The notes: generated by a model from the letters alone, not told the origin. DNA of 6,811 bases from Candidatus Poseidoniaceae archaeon (GCA_028822955.1 JAPKCL010000091.1:1-6811); one strand, 5' to 3'. Positions 1 to 6,511 are shown, counted from the first letter of the stretch. Numbers and translations are program-made.

Positions 1-36
1 TGTTACTCACTCAAACCTACGTAGAAGTATTACCAT

Positions 37-60
37 AAAAAAGCCCCTTGAATTACAAAA
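37..60 (-). terminator. Oligo-T tracts downstream of tRNA-Ser
   Basis: Read on the minus strand, a T4 run (57-60) directly follows the two C residues after the tRNA discriminator base, and a T6 run (37-42) lies about 20 bases further on. Archaeal RNA polymerase terminates at oligo-T stretches without needing a hairpin, so these are plausible termination sites for the tRNA transcript. No strong stem-loop is visible. The assignment rests only on base content and position. Confidence 0.45.
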
Positions 61-62
61 GG

Positions 63-145
63 CGCCGAGAGAGAGATTTGAACTCCCGCGTCACAAGGAC
101 AGTGGATTTCGAATCCACCGCAATACCGGGCTATGCGATCTCGGC
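63..145 (-). tRNA. tRNA-Ser, anticodon CGA
   Basis: The reverse complement folds as a class II tRNA. The 7-bp acceptor stem is GCCGAGA with TCTCGGC. The D arm has a 3-bp stem (GCA/TGC) and the loop carries the conserved GG. The anticodon stem GTGGA/TCCAC encloses the 7-base loop TTCGAAA, placing CGA at positions 34-36, which reads the serine codon UCG. A 14-base variable region can form a GTC/GAC mini-stem, as expected for tRNA-Ser. The T arm is GGGAG-TTCAAAT-CTCTC. The discriminator base is G, usual for serine tRNAs. The next bases are CCT, so a full CCA end is not encoded and would be added enzymatically. No intron is seen. The gene diverges from the ubiquitin-like protein gene on the other strand. 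Confidence 0.93.
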
Positions 146-200
146 CGCAGATGTCGGGTTTAGCGCCACCGTCATAAGCATGGCGTTGACTCGTTGTTGT
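146..200. promoter_or_regulatory. Divergent intergenic region between tRNA-Ser and the ubiquitin-like gene
   Basis: This 55-bp stretch must hold the promoter for the minus-strand tRNA and probably that of the plus-strand small gene. The only A/T-rich element is around 173-178 (CATAAG, or CTTATG on the minus strand). It lies about 28-33 bases upstream of the tRNA 5' end, a usual place for an archaeal TATA box. It is also about 25 bases upstream of the ATG at 201, which would suit a leaderless plus-strand transcript. It is a weak match to a TATA consensus, so I regard this only as a candidate. No Shine-Dalgarno sequence precedes 180 or 201. Confidence 0.3.
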
Positions 201-401
201 ATGGAGATACACCTTAAGGGGCGTGACTATGATGTCAAAGTAGAGTTCGATACCGAACAAACTGTTCGTCAAGCGTTACTTGAGGCTGGAATCCACCCCT
301 CAACTGTCATCGTAAGTTACGATGGGACAATCTTACCACACGCCACAGTATTGTCCCAATCGGTACAACTGCTGGTCATCACCATTTCATCCGGCGGTTA
401 A
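201..401 (+). CDS. Ubiquitin-like small modifier / sulfur-carrier protein (SAMP/MoaD/ThiS/Urm1-like)
   Basis: This 66-residue protein has the pattern of a beta-grasp ubiquitin-like protein. A beta hairpin (about residues 1-17) is followed by an amphipathic helix (TVRQALLEAG, about 21-30), a strand-turn (VIVSYDGTILP) and a final strand (VQLLVITI). It ends in an exposed Ser-Ser-Gly-Gly. A C-terminal Gly-Gly is the hallmark of proteins adenylated by an E1-like enzyme. The product is then either conjugated to target lysines (archaeal SAMPs) or charged as a thiocarboxylate for tRNA thiolation, molybdopterin or thiamine synthesis. I chose the ATG at 201 because MEIHLKG matches the usual family start and gives typical length. 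An in-frame ATG at 180 would add seven residues (MALTRCC). Longer readings run back through the tRNA and are not credible. No partner E1 enzyme lies in the window, so conjugation and sulfur-carrier roles cannot be separated. The stop codon shares TTAA with the stop of the convergent nuclease gene. Confidence 0.82.
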   Translation: MEIHLKGRDYDVKVEFDTEQTVRQALLEAGIHPSTVIVSYDGTILPHATVLSQSVQLLVITISSGG

Positions 402-2239
402 TCTCGTTGTACACGCTCGATAATCTGGAACTTCGTATTTTGCGAGATATTGCCGCGAATTTCGACTGCCCAAGCATCTAATCCGAGATTGGCAACAACA
501 ATCGTATCACCAATTTGTGCCAGATCATACTGAGTACCCCAATCATTTGCCCAACCTTCAATTTTCATAGCACCGGTTGCATCCAAAATCATGGCACCCT
601 TTCGATGCCATTCCTTACCATTACGCCCAACACCACGCTTTTCAAAGCGATAAATAAGGCGCCCAGCTACATTCCAACGTGCACGGAATTCCATCAAGTC
701 GGAACCGGTTTCATCTTCGGAAGCAGGTACTATGCATGCATGCGGGTCGACTTTAAGTTCAATTTCGCCCTTCCAATTGGCACTTGGAACCACTTGGTCG
801 AGTTTCACTCGATCCCCTTTAGCAATGTTTTGCGGCCACGATGGTTCACCATCTTGATGCTGGTCAACCAAGAGAATCACCTTAGCGAAATGATTGCCCT
901 GGGAAATCGTAATTCGAGGGCGATGCCCTTCTTTGACCCCCGTGACACTGAAGACTTCGCCAACAAAGGTCATGCGAGGGTCAAGGTCACCAATTGGTGT
1001 CACATCAATATCAGTAGGGGTTCCCGGCAATCGAACTAAACCACCAACTGGGAGATCGTCGTCACCTTCTCCACCAGGACAAACCGAGGACCAATCACAA
1101 CGTTCGCAGCGCACTTCATCTGGCGCTTCTATAGCGATTCCACCATTCTTGAAACCACGTACTGGAGATGGTGTCGGCGGGCAGTCTGCAAGCACTGGTG
1201 TTGTTTCTCGAAGTTGATGCCACATTACTTCGAGTTCAGATTCCATTTCAGCCATTTCTGAAACGGTAGGACAGGCTATCGTCTTAATTGAATTTGCACC
1301 GAGATACCATATTTCAAGCACATCGACTTGCTCGTTCTTTTCGTGAGTAATCCACCACAGCATCGCATACATACGCAATTGTTCAACGTAATTGCCTGAA
1401 CGGTCGCCTCGACCCACACTGGCTTTCAAGTCAACGATATTGATTCGACCGTCCCATCGATAAATCAAATCATATTCACCTTGAAACCAATATTCGGGAT
1501 GAATGGCATTCATAGCAAACTTTCCTGCATTTGGATCAACAAACCAAGGGCGAGTGATTTCCCAAGCCTCAATCAAACTGACATCACCGTTTTGTGAAAG
1601 TGGATGATTATTGGAAAGTGTGTATCGCCGAGCATCAGGAGCAGGCCATTCAGGACGGTGCCCTCTACGCCATTCTTTGAGACCTGGCCCACCGTTTTGG
1701 TCAAGACAACGCTGAACTTCATTCAAATGAAATTCGAGGCCATTGATGCACATTTTAAGACAATAATCAGGATTAACTGATTTCCAATCACCAGCCTTTC
1801 GCTCATCTTTCTTCCATTCCTCTTTCATTGAATTGAGTGCGAGATGGAGATGGACCTTTAACCGTCCAATAGCCCATTGCCGAAGGCTGTCAAGACTCTG
1901 TGGTTGCATGTTCGCAGGTAAAGTCAACAGACGTTCTGCTGGCCAAGGGTCGAGACTTGAACGGCTTGGCACGCCTTTTTCATCCAATGGGATTGCTGAA
2001 AGAGTGTCCGAAGATGCCTTCGAAACCAAAAGTGCTGGAGATTCCATCAACATACGGCAAATTGCCTCTTCAACTGCTCGACCAACAAATAACACCGGTA
2101 TTTGTGGCATCTTGAAACGCCGTACTTTCTCATAAAACCATAGCCGTGGGCACGCTCGATATGCGTTCACTTGACTTGCTGAAAGACGGTTGTATGGGCC
2201 AACAGAATCTTCAGCAGATGTGACAAGACTTACCGGCAT
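398..2239 (-). CDS. PD-(D/E)XK (RecB/Cas4/Dna2-type) nuclease with Fe-S cysteines and two C-terminal OB-like domains (nuclease A)
   Basis: A 613-residue protein, probably a DNA exo/endonuclease acting on single-stranded or processed ends. Residues 20-60 hold the N-terminal cysteine C30 in YRACPRLWF and a G53-x3-E57 motif. After an insert of about 190 mostly helical residues come D257 (GEYDLIYRW), D270-L-K272 (NIVDLKAS) and Q287-x3-Y291, the full catalytic series of the RecB-like PD-(D/E)XK family. C378-x2-C381-x5-C387, with C30, gives the 4Fe-4S arrangement known from Cas4, AddB and Dna2. Residues about 420-505 and 515-610 look like two beta-rich OB folds. The second has an RPA-like run (NVAGRLIY, LDATGAMKIEGW, QIGDTIVVANLG). 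No helicase motifs are seen, so it is not a whole Dna2 or AddB, and it is far longer than Cas4 (about 200 residues). The start is the first ATG of the frame and fits the MPV start and C30 position of its upstream paralogue. It lies 46 bp after that gene and has no usable Shine-Dalgarno sequence (AGGT abuts the ATG). Exact substrate and pathway are not known from sequence. Confidence 0.85.
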   Translation of the reverse strand: MPVSLVTSAEDSVGPYNRLSASQVNAYRACPRLWFYEKVRRFKMPQIPVLFVGRAVEEAICRMLMESPALLVSKASSDTLSAIPLDEKGVPSRSSLDPWPAERLLTLPANMQPQSLDSLRQWAIGRLKVHLHLALNSMKEEWKKDERKAGDWKSVNPDYCLKMCINGLEFHLNEVQRCLDQNGGPGLKEWRRGHRPEWPAPDARRYTLSNNHPLSQNGDVSLIEAWEITRPWFVDPNAGKFAMNAIHPEYWFQGEYDLIYRWDGRINIVDLKASVGRGDRSGNYVEQLRMYAMLWWITHEKNEQVDVLEIWYLGANSIKTIACPTVSEMAEMESELEVMWHQLRETTPVLADCPPTPSPVRGFKNGGIAIEAPDEVRCERCDWSSVCPGGEGDDDLPVGGLVRLPGTPTDIDVTPIGDLDPRMTFVGEVFSVTGVKEGHRPRITISQGNHFAKVILLVDQHQDGEPSWPQNIAKGDRVKLDQVVPSANWKGEIELKVDPHACIVPASEDETGSDLMEFRARWNVAGRLIYRFEKRGVGRNGKEWHRKGAMILDATGAMKIEGWANDWGTQYDLAQIGDTIVVANLGLDAWAVEIRGNISQNTKFQIIERVQRD

Positions 2240-2285
2240 ACCTGTGAGTGTTATGTCGAATGTTCTTGAACCCTACTCTCTGAAT

Positions 2286-4049
2286 TCAATCCTTTACTTG
2301 GAGACGAGTTTTTCTCGAGTCTATTCGGAGTTGAGGTAATCCTGCTCTCCAGCCCATTTCGGCAGCCAATAATTTGAGTGTTTGACCTGGTCGTAGCGCT
2401 TCCATTTGACCGGTAATACTCGAACCAAAAGAAGCAACTTCAACAATCGAATGTCCATCCCAAAGGTGGACATTGAGCATAGTCCATGGTTTTGCATCTA
2501 ATCGAATACCAGAACGCTTGCGAACACTGAGAACAATACCTTCGACGTTGGCTCTCGTGCGAAGTAAACCGATGCGAGTCGTTCGTTCTGAAAGAGAAAG
2601 TGGTGTCTGTTCAAACTCTTTGGCTGCTTGTGCAACTGGCACTATTCTGGTTCGCGAATCGACATATAGGCGAGGCGCACCACGCCAGACTCCCGGCAAT
2701 GCGTCCAAAATAACAAGTTCTCCAGTCGGTTGGTTGTGAAGAAGAGGATATGTACCTGGTTCGCTCTCTTCAACAGTGATTTGCGCACCTCCGGCAACAA
2801 GCATTGCCCCCAAAACGGGTTCTCCGAAATGGTTTGGCAATGGACCCCATGCACCGGTAAACTTTCCTTGAACACTAACACGAACTGGTATGTTCGAGAG
2901 GGGTTCACTGGGAACCGTAAGCGGTATTTCTCGTAATGGAGTAATTTCTGATAATAACTCATCACCAGACCAATTCCCCTGTTCATCTCGGGAAAGACTG
3001 CACCAATGACAACCTGCTGCGCTTCCATCACAGGCTTCATTCGGAAGAACTGGCATACTTGCCGGACCTGAACCCATGTTTTGCATTTCAGTATTGATTA
3101 GTGAAAATTCTGAGGTCATTTCAGTGTATTCTGCAGCTTGTGGGGCTTCATAGACAACACGATGTGGCCCATTGAGGTACCAGCCTTCTAAGCCATCGAT
3201 GCATTGGCCATCGTGGGTTTCATGCCAAAGCCAGCCATAGAAACGAAGTTGATGTTGAAGCGATTCTGCAAATTTAGAACTTGGGTCGCCGGATTTGATA
3301 TCGACCAGGCGAATTCGCCCATCCCATCGAAGTACCAGATCAAGTTCACCCGCTGCCCAACGTTCTGGATGAAACAAACGTTGAGGTTGGTGGACACGAG
3401 GGTCTTTGGTCCACGGACGAGCAATTTCTAATGCTTCGTTCCAAGTAACTGGAGAGCCAGCGGATTGCCATTGCATGGCTTGCTCCTCAACTGCCCAAGA
3501 ACGTAAATCATAATTCCGGACTTTATCTGGAATAGGGAAAGAGGGTTCATCCCCCCAAGCAGGTGATGGGACATCGAATGGAGATTCTCCTGCCCTGTAG
3601 AGTTCTAAATACGGCCCACCGTTTTCTCGATAGCAGGATTCAATCTCTTCAAACAGCAGCATGAGACCATTTTCAAGTCGAGCAATAAAGGAATCAATTT
3701 CCACATCCTCCCATGAAGTTCCCGGTTCATACCAAATCCCTTCATCCCAAAGAATACGTCCTGCATCGAGGGCTTCTTGTGCAGCCTTTGGGAGCAAAGT
3801 ATGCATCCACGCTTTCAATTCAGGTAGTGTTTCAATATGTACTGTAGGACGTTGCATCATGACTCCACAAAATGCATCCTCAAGGACAATCCCAATGACT
3901 TGAGATGGTCGAAGTGGACCAGAGATTCCGACTTTAGAACCGAGGAACCACTGGCGTTTGCAGCGAAGAAAAGTCGTCAAACCACTTGCAGAGATTCGTG
4001 AGCGAGAACGACCCAATGGGCCGCCGAGTGGAGGAATTCCTACAGGCAT
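2286..4049 (-). CDS. PD-(D/E)XK nuclease paralogue with variant cysteine set and C-terminal OB-like domains (nuclease B)
   Basis: A 587-residue tandem paralogue of the gene that follows it. The first 58 residues align without gaps (C30 in FLRCKRQWF; G53-x3-E57). Catalytic residues are all present: D237 (GELDLVLRW), D250-I-K252 (RLVDIKSG) and Q267-x3-Y271, so it should be an active nuclease. Shared blocks around EALEIARPW and the RWDGRI...VD core confirm common descent, but most other positions differ, so the duplication is old. The cysteine group after the core is C340-x6-C347-x2-C350. The position where the sister has its last cysteine (C-x5-C) is not cysteine here, yet C340 could supply the fourth Fe-S ligand with C30. 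Residues about 388-470 and 495-585 are beta-rich and probably two OB folds, for example NVEGIVLSV and LRPGQTLKLLAAEMGW. The gene begins 15 bp after the ABCE1 stop, with a GGAGAT ribosome site next to that stop, so it is almost certainly co-transcribed. Functions of the pair are inferred. Confidence 0.83.
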   Translation of the reverse strand: MPVGIPPLGGPLGRSRSRISASGLTTFLRCKRQWFLGSKVGISGPLRPSQVIGIVLEDAFCGVMMQRPTVHIETLPELKAWMHTLLPKAAQEALDAGRILWDEGIWYEPGTSWEDVEIDSFIARLENGLMLLFEEIESCYRENGGPYLELYRAGESPFDVPSPAWGDEPSFPIPDKVRNYDLRSWAVEEQAMQWQSAGSPVTWNEALEIARPWTKDPRVHQPQRLFHPERWAAGELDLVLRWDGRIRLVDIKSGDPSSKFAESLQHQLRFYGWLWHETHDGQCIDGLEGWYLNGPHRVVYEAPQAAEYTEMTSEFSLINTEMQNMGSGPASMPVLPNEACDGSAAGCHWCSLSRDEQGNWSGDELLSEITPLREIPLTVPSEPLSNIPVRVSVQGKFTGAWGPLPNHFGEPVLGAMLVAGGAQITVEESEPGTYPLLHNQPTGELVILDALPGVWRGAPRLYVDSRTRIVPVAQAAKEFEQTPLSLSERTTRIGLLRTRANVEGIVLSVRKRSGIRLDAKPWTMLNVHLWDGHSIVEVASFGSSITGQMEALRPGQTLKLLAAEMGWRAGLPQLRIDSRKTRLQVKD

Positions 4050-4058
4050 TAAATCACA

Positions 4059-4064
4059 ATCTCC
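4059..4064 (-). promoter_or_regulatory. Ribosome binding site of nuclease B, abutting the ABCE1 stop
   Basis: On the minus strand the ABCE1 stop codon TGA is followed at once by GGAGAT, then nine bases, then the ATG of nuclease B. The Shine-Dalgarno site next to the stop suggests translation by ribosomes that have just finished ABCE1, and supports the start at 4049. Confidence 0.6.
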
Positions 4065-5843
4065 TCAATGGTCAAACGAATAGAAATCTCCAACACCTCG
4101 TTGTTCTCTGTCTTTTCGACTTTCCAGTTTGTTGATTCTTGGACGCTTCGAATCATGATCTCGACGGAAGGTAACATTGACTCCTTTGAGGAAACGATTC
4201 ATCCCCTCACGAAGTTTAAACGGGCCTTCTGCTTTACCATGGATTCCACCTTCGCCTTCAAAGACGAGAAGTGAATCACTTACGATATCAATGAAGTAAA
4301 CATCGTGGTCGATGACGAATGCGGACTTTTCATTAGCTTCCATTGTTCTTCGAATTGCTTTTGCTGCTTCCATTCGAGCGTTTGCATCAAGGTGGGCTGA
4401 TGGTTCATCCAAGAGGTAAAGGTCGGCTTCTCTACCAAGGCAGATGGCGATAGCAACAGCTTGTCGCTCTCCACCGGAGAGTTTCTTCACTCGCTTTGGG
4501 AGTAATTCATCTACGCCTAAAGCACGAATAACGTTGACATTGTATTCTCCGACTCGCCACTTTGGACCAATCTCGCTATCAAGCCACAATTGAACGCTGC
4601 AATCCATGTCAACATCAATATGTTGAGGCTTGTATGAAATCGTAGCGTTTTCTGTAACCCATCCATCGTCATAGCCGTGTTCTCCGGCTAAGATTTTGAT
4701 CATCGTTGATTTCCCTGTTCCATTTGGACCTACGACACCTACGACTTCGGAACGATGCACAGCACCTTCACCTGTCGTGAGTTGAAACTCACCGAGTTTC
4801 TTGGAAAGTCCTCCCCAAGAAACAACTTCAGAACCGAGTTCAGATACTCGGTCACTGTGATTAAGGAACTTGATCGGTTTGTCTCGAATACGAACATTTT
4901 GTTCAGGTAAGAAGCCATCCAGATAGGTATTGATGGCTTGACGGGTTGTTCGGGCAGGAGTGAAAATTCCAAAAGCACCTTTTTTGCCATAGACGATGTG
5001 TACCAAATCTGCAAGTACGTCGAGAACTGCGAGGTCGTGTTCAATAACAATCACTCGCTTTGTCTCTGCGAGTTTTTGGATAATTCGTACAATCCTCATA
5101 CGTTCGTGAATATCCAGATAAGATGAGGGTTCGTCAAAGAAATAAACATCAACATCACGCAAAAGGGTAGCACAAATTGCCATGCGTTGTAATTCACCAC
5201 CAGAAAGTTGCTGAACAGTTCGGTCGAGTAGGTGGTCGATTGCAAGTTCTTTAGTCATCTCTTCAAACATGCCTCTTTCGTCGACGCGTGAAAGTAAATC
5301 ACGAACTGTGCCTTTGATTTTCTTTGGCAGCCGGTCTACATTTTGTGGTTTCAAAGCCACTTTGATATCACCTTTCTCGACTGCGATGAAGAAGTCTCTT
5401 AATTCGCCACGTGGAAGAGATTCAATGATATCTTCCCAGTCAGCATCTTTATTCAACCAGTCACCAAGGTTAGGAACTATTCGACCTGAAAGCGCATTAA
5501 TTGCGGTCGATTTCCCCATACCATTCGGCCCGAGGATTCCAACGACACTTTCCTTAGAAGGAGTCGGCAAGCGAAACAGACGGAAACCGTTCATCGAATA
5601 CCGGTGAATCATATCGGTTTCGAGTTCACTCGGTAGTTGTTCGATAATCAAAGCATCATGTGGGCATTTGTTAATGCAAATACCGCAACCAATGCAAAGA
5701 CTTTCCGAGATGTGAGGTTTGCCAGTTTTATCATCCATAATGATGCATTCTTGTCCATTACGAACAGGTGGGCAGAATGCTTGGCATTCGTCGTTGCATT
5801 TCTTCGGTTGACAATGGTCTTCTTTTAGAACTGCGACTCTCAT
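4065..5843 (-). CDS. rli1: ABCE1/Rli1 ribosome-recycling ATPase
   Basis: This cytosolic protein splits post-termination ribosomes into subunits together with the release factors Pelota/aRF1. At 592 residues it is the usual archaeal length. Residues 1-65 form the diagnostic Fe-S domain, with C11, C16, C20, C24 and the ferredoxin-like C50-x2-C53-x2-C56-x3-C60-P for two 4Fe-4S clusters. ABC domain 1 has Walker A GPNGMGKST (105-113), signature LSGGELQR (213-220), Walker B with catalytic E238 (YFFDEPSSYLD) and the H-switch H269 (VIEHD). ABC domain 2 has GPNGTGKST (372-380), LSGGERQ (455-461), Walker B with E480 (LYLLDEPSAHLD) and H513 (VIDHD). The C-terminal RPRINK...KDREQ tail also matches the family. 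No transmembrane segments are present, so it is not a transporter. The start is fixed by the GGAGGTGA site just upstream and by the conserved MRVAVL start. It follows the L10e gene by 116 bp and is followed closely by nuclease B. All catalytic residues appear intact. Confidence 0.98.
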   Translation of the reverse strand: MRVAVLKEDHCQPKKCNDECQAFCPPVRNGQECIIMDDKTGKPHISESLCIGCGICINKCPHDALIIEQLPSELETDMIHRYSMNGFRLFRLPTPSKESVVGILGPNGMGKSTAINALSGRIVPNLGDWLNKDADWEDIIESLPRGELRDFFIAVEKGDIKVALKPQNVDRLPKKIKGTVRDLLSRVDERGMFEEMTKELAIDHLLDRTVQQLSGGELQRMAICATLLRDVDVYFFDEPSSYLDIHERMRIVRIIQKLAETKRVIVIEHDLAVLDVLADLVHIVYGKKGAFGIFTPARTTRQAINTYLDGFLPEQNVRIRDKPIKFLNHSDRVSELGSEVVSWGGLSKKLGEFQLTTGEGAVHRSEVVGVVGPNGTGKSTMIKILAGEHGYDDGWVTENATISYKPQHIDVDMDCSVQLWLDSEIGPKWRVGEYNVNVIRALGVDELLPKRVKKLSGGERQAVAIAICLGREADLYLLDEPSAHLDANARMEAAKAIRRTMEANEKSAFVIDHDVYFIDIVSDSLLVFEGEGGIHGKAEGPFKLREGMNRFLKGVNVTFRRDHDSKRPRINKLESRKDREQRGVGDFYSFDH

Positions 5844-5847
5844 TCAT

Positions 5848-5855
5848 TCACCTCC
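5848..5855 (-). promoter_or_regulatory. Strong Shine-Dalgarno site of ABCE1
   Basis: The minus strand reads GGAGGTGA, a perfect complement of the archaeal 16S rRNA 3' end core. GGAGG lies seven bases before the ATG at 5843. A second ATG lies between them (5845-5847) in another frame and would give only an unrelated peptide, so the site supports the 5843 start. It shows that leadered, SD-driven translation is used in this genome. Confidence 0.8.
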
Positions 5856-5937
5856 GGTTTGCTTCATCTGTTGTTTTTTTGTTCAGACTTATGGAACTCG
5901 CGCCCAAATAGTCTCAACAAACAGATATTTGTCCGAC

Positions 5938-5954
5938 ATTGGGCTGAGCCCAAT
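5938..5954 (-). terminator. Perfect hairpin after rpl10e, possible terminator or 3'-end processing signal
   Basis: ATTGGGC and GCCCAAT form a perfect 7-bp stem with a 3-base loop, starting six bases past the rpl10e stop codon. On the transcribed strand it is followed by a mixed T/A stretch rather than a clean T-run, so it is not a classic terminator. It may mark the 3' end of the rpl10e message or separate expression of rpl10e from the genes downstream. The inverted repeat is certain; the role is inferred. Confidence 0.4.
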
Positions 5955-5959
5955 AGGTT

Positions 5960-6499
5960 TCAAATGAGACCCTTAAGGTACTCATGCCCCTTAATCAAGC
6001 GGACTGTGCATGGAGTTGGGAACTTCATAGTTGCCTTACGAAGTGCATCTCGAGCAGTGAGGTAGTGTTCTGGATCGACTTGGAGTGAAATCACACGTTG
6101 TCCTCGCTTAACACGAGCTGCTGTACCAACGTTCTTTCCGAAAGCGCAACGCATTCCTTGAGAAACACGGTCAGCACCTGCACCAGTTGCTTGCTTGTTT
6201 TCACGGAGAATGTGATGCGGGAAGGTGTGAACACGAAGAGCGTAGCCTTGAGTTCCAGCAATCTTACGAATCGTTGAGTTTGAAATAACACGGGCTGCTT
6301 CAAGCGCCGTATGTCGAATTTGACAGTTGTTATCGGCACGGAGTTCTATGACTACCTTGAACTGACCTGTCTCAGCAGCAACACGGTTTCCAGCGTGGAA
6401 AGACGTGATTCTGTTGTTCGGGACACCGCCGATGTACTTGCGTCGAGTGAAGGCAGGGCCCTTAAGGCGGCGATACATAGATGCTGGTTTACGTGCCAT
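5960..6499 (-). CDS. rpl10e: 50S ribosomal protein L10e (uL16 family)
   Basis: A 179-residue protein of the large ribosomal subunit, the archaeal/eukaryotic form of uL16 (eukaryotic Rpl10). It sits near the A-site tRNA and the peptidyl transferase centre. The N-terminal MARKPASMYRRLKGPAFTRR is typical of the family, followed by KYIGGVPNNRI, the conserved FPHHILRENKQATGAGADR block (a loop near the catalytic centre in known structures) and the GMRCAFGK motif. The length is normal for archaea. The frame stays open to an ATG at 6544, but I place the start at 6499. The family begins MARKPA, and GGAGAG lies at a good distance before this ATG, whereas the ribosome-site-like GGAGAG before 6544 directly abuts that codon. 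The neighbouring ABCE1 also acts on ribosomes. High expression is expected but not visible beyond the good ribosome site. Confidence 0.97.
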   Translation of the reverse strand: MARKPASMYRRLKGPAFTRRKYIGGVPNNRITSFHAGNRVAAETGQFKVVIELRADNNCQIRHTALEAARVISNSTIRKIAGTQGYALRVHTFPHHILRENKQATGAGADRVSQGMRCAFGKNVGTAARVKRGQRVISLQVDPEHYLTARDALRKATMKFPTPCTVRLIKGHEYLKGLI

Positions 6500-6505
6500 G
6501 ATACT

Positions 6506-6511
6506 CTCTCC
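6506..6511 (-). promoter_or_regulatory. Ribosome binding site of rpl10e
   Basis: GGAGAG on the minus strand lies six bases upstream of the ATG at 6499. It decides for the 179-residue form over the 194-residue reading from 6544. Confidence 0.6.

Larger units (their letters stand above)
5844..5959 (-). promoter_or_regulatory. Intergenic region between rpl10e and ABCE1
   Basis: This 116-bp gap is the longest inside the minus-strand gene series. It holds a hairpin just after the rpl10e stop (listed separately), the ABCE1 ribosome site, and an AT-rich element on the minus strand (AAATATC, about 5924-5930) that could be a TATA box for a separate ABCE1 transcript with a leader of roughly 55 bases. 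The TATA call is weak. Whether ABCE1 is read through from rpl10e or has its own promoter cannot be decided from sequence alone. Confidence 0.35.

Noticed and set aside
48..200. Longer version of the ubiquitin-like protein starting at TTG 48 or ATG 180
   Set aside because: The region from 63 to 145 is a well-formed tRNA on the other strand. The extension has no beta-grasp features, and the ATG at 201 gives the usual family start and length. ATG 180 cannot be fully excluded.
515..1217. Plus-strand open frames inside nuclease A (and similar ones inside nuclease B, ABCE1 and L10e)
   Set aside because: They lie opposite well-supported conserved coding sequence, have no recognisable motifs, and no sign of independent start signals.
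398..4049. Reading the two nucleases as CRISPR-associated Cas4 proteins
   Set aside because: They share the core and cysteines with Cas4 but are about three times longer, and there is no repeat array, cas1 or cas2 in the window.
4065..5843. ABC transporter ATPase as the identity of the twin-ATPase gene
   Set aside because: The N-terminal double Fe-S domain is specific to ABCE1/Rli1, and there is no permease partner or membrane segment.
5874..5880. T7 run as a terminator
   Set aside because: The T-run is on the plus strand where no plus-strand gene ends; on the transcribed minus strand it is an A-run.
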